Assembly (NCBI RefSeq): GCF_947501905.1
Contig: NZ_CANMXL010000004.1
Coordinates: forward strand, 62,001-126,000
Length of the DNA stretch: 64,000 nt
Reading direction: 5' to 3'
From: an uncultured Winogradskyella sp.
GTDB lineage: Bacteria; Bacteroidota; Bacteroidia; Flavobacteriales; Flavobacteriaceae
Shown here one piece after another: positions 1-7,262 of the stretch. A program made the position numbers and the translations under genes. Numbering within the stretch: the first letter of the stretch is position 1; every line of letters starts with the position of its first letter. Below the pieces are notes generated by a model. The model saw nothing but the letters and a program-made list of their open reading frames with translations, had not been told where the DNA came from and ran no database searches.

Positions 1-957
1 AAAATCCATAAGCTCTTTTGAAGTATATAAATGTGAGTGCTTATGGAGCTTGTGGACACTTAAATTACAAACCGAATTAAACGCGCCAGCTTTTAAAACA
101 GAAGCGTTGGGCTCATATAAATAATCAAGAGGGGAATTATAGCTTACATTTACGTTTGGTTCGTCCTCATATTTGAAATCAAAAACTTGCGTATTATTTT
201 TTTGAATATTTACCGTTTTTATTTCTACTGACCCTGCATAATCTTTTTCTAAAATCCAAAGCAACTCTTTAACCTCGTTATTTATAGCCACTATATGAAT
301 TGTCTTCATATTATTTAATTGATTAAGCGTTGCTGAAATATCCAATAACGGCGATGTTTTTATCATTACATTTTTGGCATACTTTAAAAACAAACTTTGA
401 AATGTCTTTACATTAGGCGTACAGTCTGAAAGTAGAAATACTTTGTTTTTTGCATCATCACGTCTTGAAGGGTCAATATATATCCAATCATAAGGCTTAT
501 CAATACGTTTTAAAGCATCAATTCCACTTTCATTAAGACAAGTAATGTTTTTAACGCTTAGTATATTATAATTGTGTTTTACAATCTCAGATAGGTTACG
601 GTTAATTTCACAATGCGTGATATTATTTATTCTTTTTGAAAAGTAATAACTGTCAATCCCAAAACCGCCAGTTAAATCAATAAGTGATTCACCTTTTACC
701 AAATTAGACTTATATGCTGCAGCTTTTTCGGATGATGTTTGCTCTATATTTAACTTATTTGGAAAATATATTCCTAGAGCATTATACCATGTTGGTAGTT
801 TTTTTTCACAACGCTTTTTAGCTTCAATTTGCTCTATTATAGATTTTGCTTCAACATTTGGAAAAGAAATTCCTTTTAAAAGTAATCTTGAAATATCCTC
901 ATTAAGATTATTATTGATGTAATCTTGGACGTCAGTATTTAAAATTGAAGAATTCAA
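1..957 (-). CDS. Class I SAM-dependent methyltransferase (THUMP-like family), 3' end beyond the window
   Basis: I translated this from the minus strand; 319 residues are visible and the C-terminus lies outside. A SAM-binding motif I (DLTGGFGID, about residues 94-102) is followed by a catalytic-type motif IDPSRR (about 161-166), as in the Bacteroidota methyltransferases that carry a THUMP-like C-terminal domain and presumably act on RNA or another nucleic acid. The only usable start is TTG at 957-955, because the stop of the upstream AI-2E gene (964-966) is two codons before it in the same frame and no ATG occurs until far inside the domain. It is the last visible gene of a minus-strand run. 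The substrate is not predictable from sequence. Confidence 0.85.
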   Translation of the reverse strand, partial: MNSSILNTDVQDYINNNLNEDISRLLLKGISFPNVEAKSIIEQIEAKKRCEKKLPTWYNALGIYFPNKLNIEQTSSEKAAAYKSNLVKGESLIDLTGGFGIDSYYFSKRINNITHCEINRNLSEIVKHNYNILSVKNITCLNESGIDALKRIDKPYDWIYIDPSRRDDAKNKVFLLSDCTPNVKTFQSLFLKYAKNVMIKTSPLLDISATLNQLNNMKTIHIVAINNEVKELLWILEKDYAGSVEIKTVNIQKNNTQVFDFKYEDEPNVNVSYNSPLDYLYEPNASVLKAGAFNSVCNLSVHKLHKHSHLYTSKELMDF

Positions 958-963
958 AAGATA

Positions 964-2052
964 TTACAAGTCTTTTGTGAGTTTTTTGACCACTTTATAT
1001 TCCGATAAAAACTCTTTTAGAATCACCTTTATGGCTGTGTATGTTGGCACAGCGATTATCATACCAACTATTCCAAATAAAATTCCAGCTATGATAATAA
1101 CCAAGAAAATTTCTAACGGATGTGATTTTACACTTTTTGAAAAAATAATAGGTTGACTTAAAAAATTATCTATCAATTGTGCAATTACAAAGCCTATCAT
1201 AACATAGGTGGTTTTAGGCAATATGACTTCGCTAAAGCTTTGCCCTAAATTACTGGACATACTTAGTAAAATCATCAAGAAGCAACTAACTAAAGGACCA
1301 ACATAAGGGATTAGATTCAGCAATGCACATAAAAAAGCAATAACTACGGCGTTATCAATACCAAAAATGAGAAGTACGATGGTATAGACTACAAATAGAA
1401 TTAATATCTGAAGAAGTAAGCCTACAAAATACCGTGATAATAAGTCCTTTATTTTATTGAAAGAACGCTTTGTTCGCATTTCATTCCCGTTAGGAACAAA
1501 TGTCATTATACCGTCTTCAAATAATTTACTGTCTTTTAAAAAGAAAAACATTATAAATAAAACAGAAAACAGTCCTATACTGAAGCTTCCAAGCCCACTT
1601 ACAATCTTATTCAGATAATCTGGAATAAGCGCAAAATCAATTTTTGAGAATAGACCAGAATCTTTAATGGATTGTTCTACATCAATATTATTAAATTCAA
1701 AATAAGTAACCACCTGGTTGTACAAATCCTGCACATTGCCTTGCAATTCATCAATATTTAATAAAGCTAAATTCTGTCCTTGTTCTGCAATTAGAGGAAT
1801 AAATAAACCAACTAAGCCTGATAATAAACCAATAAATAAAATCATTGTAACGACTACAGCTATAGTGTTATTGAACTTTAGTTTCCGTCTTAAAAAAAGA
1901 ACTAAAGGTCTTCCTATAAGTGATATAACGGCCGCTACAGCTATATATACAATTACTGATTGTATCTGGTATAAGAAGTATAAAACAAGAGCAACAGCAA
2001 TTAAAATACCGATTGCTCTTAAAATACCGTTTGCTATAGTTTTTGAATTCAT
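964..2052 (-). CDS. AI-2E family transporter (PerM/UPF0118 type)
   Basis: This 362-aa protein has about eight hydrophobic segments: two or three at the N-terminus, a soluble helical stretch near residues 85-150, then a cluster of membrane helices towards the C-terminus. The C-terminal block with NLIPYVGP and GIVGMIIAVP is characteristic of the AI-2E exporter-like family (PerM, YdiK). It is an inner-membrane permease whose substrate differs between members, and family membership does not prove autoinducer transport. It lies 55 bases after the TrmH-like gene and 6 bases before the methyltransferase gene, so the three are probably co-transcribed. Confidence 0.92.
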   Translation of the reverse strand: MNSKTIANGILRAIGILIAVALVLYFLYQIQSVIVYIAVAAVISLIGRPLVLFLRRKLKFNNTIAVVVTMILFIGLLSGLVGLFIPLIAEQGQNLALLNIDELQGNVQDLYNQVVTYFEFNNIDVEQSIKDSGLFSKIDFALIPDYLNKIVSGLGSFSIGLFSVLFIMFFFLKDSKLFEDGIMTFVPNGNEMRTKRSFNKIKDLLSRYFVGLLLQILILFVVYTIVLLIFGIDNAVVIAFLCALLNLIPYVGPLVSCFLMILLSMSSNLGQSFSEVILPKTTYVMIGFVIAQLIDNFLSQPIIFSKSVKSHPLEIFLVIIIAGILFGIVGMIIAVPTYTAIKVILKEFLSEYKVVKKLTKDL

Positions 2053-2107
2053 TGGTTGGTTTTATTCAAAGATGCTGAAATAATTTCAGCAAGGCAAATG
2101 ACTTTGC

Positions 2108-2620
2108 TTAATCATCGATTTTTTGAATCTGTTTTATTAGTTCATATAATGTAATAGAAGTAGCTTGTACAACATTCATGCTTGTATTTTCACCAAACAT
2201 ATTTATATGCACTATTGCATCAGTAAGTTTTAAAACCTCTTCAGAAATACCAAAATTTTCATTACCAATAATTAATGCAACGGGTTGATTTGTGATTAGT
2301 TCATAGTCATTTAATCTTATGCTAGTATCAGTAATTTCTAATGCTATGATAAAATATTTTTTTCTTTTTAAGTCTGAAACAACTGTAAGAATGTCTGTTT
2401 CAATTCTATGAGACACATATTTTTCTGTAGACCGCGATGTTTTTTTTATCCGTTTACCAAGCTGAACGTTATCACCACAAAAAATAAGTTCTTCAACTCC
2501 TAATGCATCCGAAATTCTTAGTAAACTTCCAATATTTGGTGCATTAGTAACACCATCACAAATTAAAGTGATAGAAAATTTTTGTTTTTTAAATGCTGAA
2601 TTGTAGTGGTTGAGTTGCAA
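2108..2620 (-). CDS. TrmH/SpoU family RNA 2'-O-methyltransferase
   Basis: This 170-aa SPOUT-fold enzyme shows the three SpoU motifs in order. Motif 1 is NAPNIGSLLRISDALGV near residues 27-43, with the conserved Asn and Arg. Motif 2 is IGNENFGISEE near residue 120. Motif 3 is SMNVVQATSITLYEL near residue 147. It should methylate a ribose 2'-OH in tRNA or rRNA using SAM. At 170 aa it is a bare catalytic domain without the N-terminal L30-like extension of RlmB. The target nucleotide cannot be told from sequence. It follows the 55-aa membrane-protein gene by 25 bases. Confidence 0.9.
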   Translation of the reverse strand: MQLNHYNSAFKKQKFSITLICDGVTNAPNIGSLLRISDALGVEELIFCGDNVQLGKRIKKTSRSTEKYVSHRIETDILTVVSDLKRKKYFIIALEITDTSIRLNDYELITNQPVALIIGNENFGISEEVLKLTDAIVHINMFGENTSMNVVQATSITLYELIKQIQKIDD

Positions 2621-2645
2621 TTTTAGACGTTAGAAATTTAAATTA

Positions 2646-2813
2646 TCATTTGTTTATCAAAATAAGACCAATTATCAAAATGCTAATGCATAAAAAGAAA
2701 ATTATTAATCCTACAAAAGCATCTTTAACTTTTTGCATTTTTGTTTTATCTAGTGTGTTGAAATCAAAAAGAGGAGTAAGAAGTGAATATAATAATTCGA
2801 CAATTTCTCTCAT
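2646..2813 (-). CDS. Small membrane protein (55 aa)
   Basis: Translating the minus strand gives a 55-aa protein starting with ATG at 2813 and ending with TGA at 2646-2648. The first 30 residues are amphipathic and charged (MREIVELLYS...KTKMQKVKDA). Residues 32-53 form one strong transmembrane helix that ends in INK. The gene starts 7 bases after the stop of the DUF4159 gene and ends 25 bases before the TrmH-like gene, on the same strand, which supports a real operon member. The plus-strand ORF across the same bases looks like a shadow. I do not recognise the family. Confidence 0.7.
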   Translation of the reverse strand: MREIVELLYSLLTPLFDFNTLDKTKMQKVKDAFVGLIIFFLCISILIIGLILINK

Positions 2814-2820
2814 TCAAATA

Positions 2821-3492
2821 CTAATTTATAAAAACATACTTCATAATATTAGCGCCCATTTTTAGTGCTTTTTGTCTTACATCTTCAGGGTCATTGTGTA
2901 CCTCTTGGTCTTCCCAGCCATCGCCCAAATCACTTTCAAAAGTAAAAAGCAATAATAATCTCTCTTCATGAAAAACACCTAAGGCTTGCGGGGCTTTGCC
3001 ATCATGTTCATGGACTTTTGGTAAACCATTTGGGAAGCTATATGCCGAATTAAAAATAGGATGTGTTTTAGGAATTTCTAATAACTCTTTATTAGGGAAC
3101 ACTTTTTTTAACTCTTTTGTAATGTATGGTTCCATCCCATAATTATCATCAATATGAAGAAAACCACCAGACATTAAATATTTCCTAAGGTTTTCGGCAT
3201 CGTCTTCACTAAAAAAGACATTGCCATGCCCAGTCATGTGTAAAAATGGATATTGAAAAATATCAATACTACCAACTTCTACATTAACTATTGTCTCATT
3301 AATATTTGTTGAAATGTTATCATTGCAGAATTTCACCAAATTTGGCAAAGCGGTTGGATTACTATACCAATCGCCACCGCCACTATATTTTAATACAGCA
3401 ACATCTTGTGCGTTAACAACACCTACTGTTAAACCTATCATAATAGTTACAGAAAGCGTAAGCATTTTATTTTTAAGCGTACTAAATCTCAT
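2821..3492 (-). CDS. DUF4159 domain-containing secreted protein
   Basis: A 223-aa protein with a cleavable signal peptide (hydrophobic core about residues 9-28, ending VNAQ). The mature part matches DUF4159, a glutamine-amidotransferase-like fold: MTGHGNVFFSEDDAENL near residue 86, then GGFLHIDDNYG and a segment typical of the family around THPIFNSAYSFP. The biochemical role of the family is not established; members often occur near MoxR/BatA-type gene clusters, which are not seen here. It is divergent from the DUF1223 gene with only 20 bases between start codons, so promoters must overlap. Confidence 0.88.
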   Translation of the reverse strand: MRFSTLKNKMLTLSVTIMIGLTVGVVNAQDVAVLKYSGGGDWYSNPTALPNLVKFCNDNISTNINETIVNVEVGSIDIFQYPFLHMTGHGNVFFSEDDAENLRKYLMSGGFLHIDDNYGMEPYITKELKKVFPNKELLEIPKTHPIFNSAYSFPNGLPKVHEHDGKAPQALGVFHEERLLLLFTFESDLGDGWEDQEVHNDPEDVRQKALKMGANIMKYVFIN

Positions 3493-3512
3493 ATGTTCAA
3501 ATTTAAAAAAGA

Positions 3513-4250
3513 ATGTTTATGAAATCTACAGTCTTAACATTATTTATAATTCCGTTTTTATTAGGCACCACATTTCAATCAGAAAAGGAAACTATTTTTA
3601 AGGAAAATCCAATTGTTTTAGAACTTTTTACTTCTCAAGGATGTTCTAGTTGTCCGCCAGCAGATGAGTTATTAAAGCAAGTGAAATCAGATAATGTTAT
3701 TGCATTGTCATATCATGTAGATTATTGGAATTATATAGGATGGAAAGACCCTTTTAGTAAAGAGGAATTTACAAATAAGCAACGTAAATATGGCTCTAAG
3801 TTTTATAGCAGTACAATATATACACCTCAGTTGGTAGTAAACGGAAGAGAGCATTTTGTGGGCTCTAATAAGCAAAAACTAAAGCAAAAGATTGCCCAAT
3901 ATTCTAAACAAAAGTCTAAGAGTAATATAAGTTTATCAGAGGTAAAGAAAGAGGACGCTATTGTCAGTTTTGATTATAAGATTGATGGTTTGCAATCAAA
4001 TGGCAACCTTAGAGTCGTGCTAGTAATTGACGAAAGAAAAACGTCTGTAAAACGTGGTGAGAATAGAAATAGAGAACTGGTCAATAGTAATATTGTTGTA
4101 GTCGAGCAAAAATTTAAAATTGAAAAAACTTTAGGTAAAGGCTCAATAATTATCCCTGAAATAGTTGAAGACAAAGACAATTTATCGTTGGTACTTATTT
4201 TAGAAAATGATGAGTTAGATATTAATGCTGCAACACAAACAAAACTATAA
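3513..4250 (+). CDS. DUF1223 domain-containing thioredoxin-like protein
   Basis: A 245-aa protein with an N-terminal hydrophobic export signal. ATG codons occur at 3513 and 3519, and the second gives the more usual MKST start. The mature protein opens with LELFTSQGCSSCPPADELL, the thioredoxin-like CxxC site that defines DUF1223. YHVDYWNYIGWKDPFS and YTPQLVVNGREHFVG follow, all hallmarks of the family. It is probably a periplasmic thiol protein of unknown substrate. Its last 6 bases overlap the 3' end of the convergent rsmE. Confidence 0.9.
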   Translation: MFMKSTVLTLFIIPFLLGTTFQSEKETIFKENPIVLELFTSQGCSSCPPADELLKQVKSDNVIALSYHVDYWNYIGWKDPFSKEEFTNKQRKYGSKFYSSTIYTPQLVVNGREHFVGSNKQKLKQKIAQYSKQKSKSNISLSEVKKEDAIVSFDYKIDGLQSNGNLRVVLVIDERKTSVKRGENRNRELVNSNIVVVEQKFKIEKTLGKGSIIIPEIVEDKDNLSLVLILENDELDINAATQTKL

Positions 4251-4958
4251 TAATTGTTCATTGGCATAAGCCACTGAATGGCAAGCCACAATAGCTGCGG
4301 TTTCTGTACGTAAACGTGTTTCCCCCAAGATTACTGGTACAAAACCGACAGCTATTGCAGTTTCAATTTCTTTTGTGCTAAAATCGCCTTCAGGTCCAAT
4401 TAAGATAGTGATATCAGAATTGGTTTTAATCTCAGATTTTAAAGATTTACGCTCGGTTTCTTCACAATGGGCAATAAAACGCTGTCCAGATGTATCTTGC
4501 TTTATAAACTCTTTAAAAGAAATTAAAGGATGTAATTCTGGTAAATAAAATTGAAGAGATTGTTTCATTGCAGATTGTATAATCTTTTCAAATCGTTCTG
4601 TTTTTATAACCTTTCTCTCACTATGGTCACATAAAATAGGAGTGATGCTATCGATACCAATCTCTGTTGCTTTTTCTAAAAACCATTCAAAACGGTCATT
4701 CATTTTTGTTGGTGCTACAACAACATGAAGCTTGTAATCTCTTTTTTTATGCAGTTTTTTTGAAATGATTTTAGCTGAGCATTGCTTTTGGTCAGCAACA
4801 ATTAATTCTGAAGTAAACAGCCAGCCTTTTCCATTTGTAATGTGTAATGTGTCTCCAATTTTTTTGCGTAGTACTTTTGCTATATGTCGACTTTCATCTT
4901 TGTCAAAAGTAAAGATATCATCACTATCGGATATGTTAGGATTAAAAAAAAGTTGCAT
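4245..4958 (-). CDS. rsmE: 16S rRNA (uracil(1498)-N(3))-methyltransferase RsmE
   Basis: A 237-aa SPOUT methyltransferase that makes m3U1498 in 16S rRNA. The N-terminal PUA-like part contains DESRHIAKVLRKKIGD, and the catalytic part has IGPEGDFSTKEIE (near residue 188) and LGETRLRTETAAI (near 212), the RsmE signature with its C-terminal knot. Its ATG overlaps the stop of the upstream parvulin gene by one base (TAATG arrangement), indicating translational coupling. It ends convergent with, and overlapping by 6 bases, the DUF1223 gene. Confidence 0.95.
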   Translation of the reverse strand: MQLFFNPNISDSDDIFTFDKDESRHIAKVLRKKIGDTLHITNGKGWLFTSELIVADQKQCSAKIISKKLHKKRDYKLHVVVAPTKMNDRFEWFLEKATEIGIDSITPILCDHSERKVIKTERFEKIIQSAMKQSLQFYLPELHPLISFKEFIKQDTSGQRFIAHCEETERKSLKSEIKTNSDITILIGPEGDFSTKEIETAIAVGFVPVILGETRLRTETAAIVACHSVAYANEQLL

Positions 4959-5587
4959 TATTTAAGCTCAGTAATTTTTAGAACAATGATTTCTTCAATA
5001 TCCTGATTCTCTTGAGTTTTCATAATAACATAGTGTTTTTTCTCACGGTGCTCATCAAAACTAAAAACCTGCCCAACACGTTTATCAGCAATAGCTTTTT
5101 CAAAACGTTTAGAGAATGTCCCTTTCTTTATCCAGCCTAAGTCACCTCCAGTTTTTGCAGTTGGATGAGCAGAATAGACACGAGCTAGGTTTTCGAATTT
5201 ATGTTCTTTATTTTGTATGCCTTTTAATATAAATGAACGCAAAGAATTTATTTCGGCAATAGTAGTTTTTTTACTATCAAACAACATGATGCTTGCTTTG
5301 TAATGGGAAGCATTTTTTTTATCAATGAGCTTGTATATGGTTTTTCCATTTTCAGATTTAATAACTTTCTTTCCTCCTTTAGATAATTCAAAAAGTTCTG
5401 TTGCTAACTTAGTTTTATGCTTTTCTTTATTGAAAGTTATAAGTTTTCCTTTTGTTTCATTTTTATGCGATTTCAAGAAAATTTTTGCTTCTTCTTTTGT
5501 AGAAATACTATCAATGGAAGCTTCAAGCTTTGTTTGAGAAAAGCATAAAAAAGGAACAAATATTAATAAGGTAAAGTAGTATTTCAT
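4958..5587 (-). CDS. Parvulin-type peptidyl-prolyl isomerase
   Basis: A 209-aa exported protein: a signal peptide (MKYYFTLLIFVPFLCFSQ) precedes a charged linker. The PpiC/parvulin domain spans about residues 90-205, with ASIMLFDSKKTTIAEIN, FENLARVYSAHPTAKTGG, DLGWIKKGTFSKRFEKA and a terminal HYVIMKT strand. It should catalyse proline cis-trans isomerisation during folding of envelope proteins. It is one catalytic domain without the SurA chaperone region. Genes before and after it (oxidase-like protein, rsmE) are on the same strand with gaps of 18 and -1 bases. Confidence 0.9.
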   Translation of the reverse strand: MKYYFTLLIFVPFLCFSQTKLEASIDSISTKEEAKIFLKSHKNETKGKLITFNKEKHKTKLATELFELSKGGKKVIKSENGKTIYKLIDKKNASHYKASIMLFDSKKTTIAEINSLRSFILKGIQNKEHKFENLARVYSAHPTAKTGGDLGWIKKGTFSKRFEKAIADKRVGQVFSFDEHREKKHYVIMKTQENQDIEEIIVLKITELK

Positions 5588-5605
5588 GTTTAGTTTAGGT
5601 CTAAT

Positions 5606-6070
5606 TCAAATTTCATTTCTCTTTCTGAAATGTTTTATTGAACCAATTATTAGGTTAAATATAAATAGAATTTGTGCAGCAAAAACACAAATACTTAAAA
5701 ACAGAATTAAATTGTTTTGACTCTGTATATTACCATGAATGAGTTCTTTTTCAATACTATCTGATAAAAAATAATTGATTATGAGATAAATATAAACTAC
5801 ACTTACAGTTACAGTAGTATGTATTGTTGTAAGCAATGTCTTAAGCTGTATTTTTAAAACTTTAAATACAAAGTATATAATACCTATTAGCCCATAAAAA
5901 CTAAAAAGAACAATTACAGAATGAAAATGTGCAATTACAAAATAGGTGTCGTGAACATTTATATCTAATGCTGAATCACTTAATTTTATATAATTATAAT
6001 AACCACAAGTAAGAATGAATATTGATGTTATGAAAAAATAAAAATGTGGTTTTTTTGTTAAAACTTTCAT
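5606..6070 (-). CDS. Miniature membrane protein resembling helices IX-XII of cytochrome oxidase subunit I
   Basis: A 154-aa protein with four predicted transmembrane helices (about 10-28, 44-70, 82-102, 121-145). Residues 36-50 contain LDINVHDTYFVIAHFH, which resembles the helix X region of heme-copper oxidase subunit I. His40, Asp41, His48 and His50 keep the spacing of the Mg-site His/Asp and the two heme-ligand histidines of that enzyme. The earlier helices with the CuB ligands are absent, so it cannot be a complete oxidase. Function is unknown; heme or metal binding, or an assembly role, is inference. It starts 4 bases after tsaD and belongs to the tsaD-rsmE run. Confidence 0.85.
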   Translation of the reverse strand: MKVLTKKPHFYFFITSIFILTCGYYNYIKLSDSALDINVHDTYFVIAHFHSVIVLFSFYGLIGIIYFVFKVLKIQLKTLLTTIHTTVTVSVVYIYLIINYFLSDSIEKELIHGNIQSQNNLILFLSICVFAAQILFIFNLIIGSIKHFRKRNEI

Positions 6071-6074
6071 GATA

Positions 6075-7097
6075 TTAAATCTTCAATCTAGCAGTAGCCA
6101 TCACATTAAAATCCGAGAAATCCTTTTCCAAATACTTTAAATAGCCAACAATAGCAATCATTGCAGCGTTATCAGTTGTGTATTCAAATTTAGGAATATA
6201 TGTTGTCCACCCATGTTTTTGCTCTGCATTTTTAAGTGCGCCGCGAATACCTGAATTAGCTGAAACGCCACCACCGATAGCAATATGTGTAATACCAGTT
6301 TGCTTTACAGCCGACTTTAGTTTATCCATAAGAATCCCAATAATTGTGTATTGTATGGAGGCACAGATATCAGCTAAGTTCTCTTTTACAAACTCAGGAT
6401 TGTTTTTTGTCTCTCTTTGTGCAAAGTATAGGATTCCTGTTTTAAGCCCCGAAAAACTAAAGTTTAAGCCATCCACTTTGGGTTTGGTAAATTGATATGC
6501 TTTTGGGTTTCCAGTTTGCGCTAACTTATCAATTTGTGGCCCAGCCGGATATCCAAGCCCAAGAATCTTTCCGCTTTTGTCATAAGCTTCACCAACAGCA
6601 TCATCGATAGTTTCGCCAATAACGTTCATATCAAAATAACTGTTGACTTTTACAATTTGCGTATGCCCACCAGAAATAGTCATTGCCAAAAACGGAAAAG
6701 GCGGTTTGCTGTAACCATCTTCCTCTATAAAATGTGCTAGAATATGACCTTGCATATGATTAACATCAATCAGAGGAATATCTAAGCCATAAGCTAGTGA
6801 CTTTGCAAAAGAAGTACCTACTAACAAAGAACCCATTAAACCTGGACCACGAGTAAAGGCAATAGCATGCAGCAGATCTTTAGTAATATTAGCTTGTTTT
6901 AGGGCTTGGTCAACTACAGGAACGATGTTAGATTGATGCGCTCTTGAAGCTAATTCTGGTACAACACCACCATATTCTGCATGAATCTTTTGGCTAGCCA
7001 CAACATTGCTTAAAATTTTGGCGTTACAAAGTACAGCAGCTGATGTGTCATCACAAGAAGATTCTATTCCGAGAATGTATATATTTTCTTTGCTCAT
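6075..7097 (-). CDS. tsaD: tRNA N6-adenosine threonylcarbamoyltransferase TsaD
   Basis: A 340-aa enzyme that transfers the threonylcarbamoyl group to A37 of ANN-decoding tRNAs in the TsaB/D/E complex. It shows the ASKHA nucleotide-binding motif (LGIESSCDDTSAAV near residue 9), the metal-binding HMQGH motif near residue 113, GGGVSANSGIR near 276 and the C-terminal DNAAMIA motif. Length is normal for the family. It leads a minus-strand run that continues with the oxidase-like protein, the parvulin and rsmE, and it is divergent from tamB across 165 bases. Confidence 0.97.
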   Translation of the reverse strand: MSKENIYILGIESSCDDTSAAVLCNAKILSNVVASQKIHAEYGGVVPELASRAHQSNIVPVVDQALKQANITKDLLHAIAFTRGPGLMGSLLVGTSFAKSLAYGLDIPLIDVNHMQGHILAHFIEEDGYSKPPFPFLAMTISGGHTQIVKVNSYFDMNVIGETIDDAVGEAYDKSGKILGLGYPAGPQIDKLAQTGNPKAYQFTKPKVDGLNFSFSGLKTGILYFAQRETKNNPEFVKENLADICASIQYTIIGILMDKLKSAVKQTGITHIAIGGGVSANSGIRGALKNAEQKHGWTTYIPKFEYTTDNAAMIAIVGYLKYLEKDFSDFNVMATARLKI

Positions 7098-7262
7098 TAA
7101 TTATGATTAGGCACAATAATTGTTAATTTTGAAATACATAGTCCAAAACCTTAAACAAAATCGTATAATCAAGTGCAAATATAAAGGTTTTACACACATC
7201 AATTAAGAAGAGAAACTATCAAAAGAGTCTTAAAAATAATAGGGAAAATTGCAGCAATCATA

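Noticed and set aside
2650..2865. A 71-aa plus-strand ORF
   Set aside because: It lies opposite the 55-aa membrane-protein gene and the 3' end of the DUF4159 gene and has no coherent protein character.
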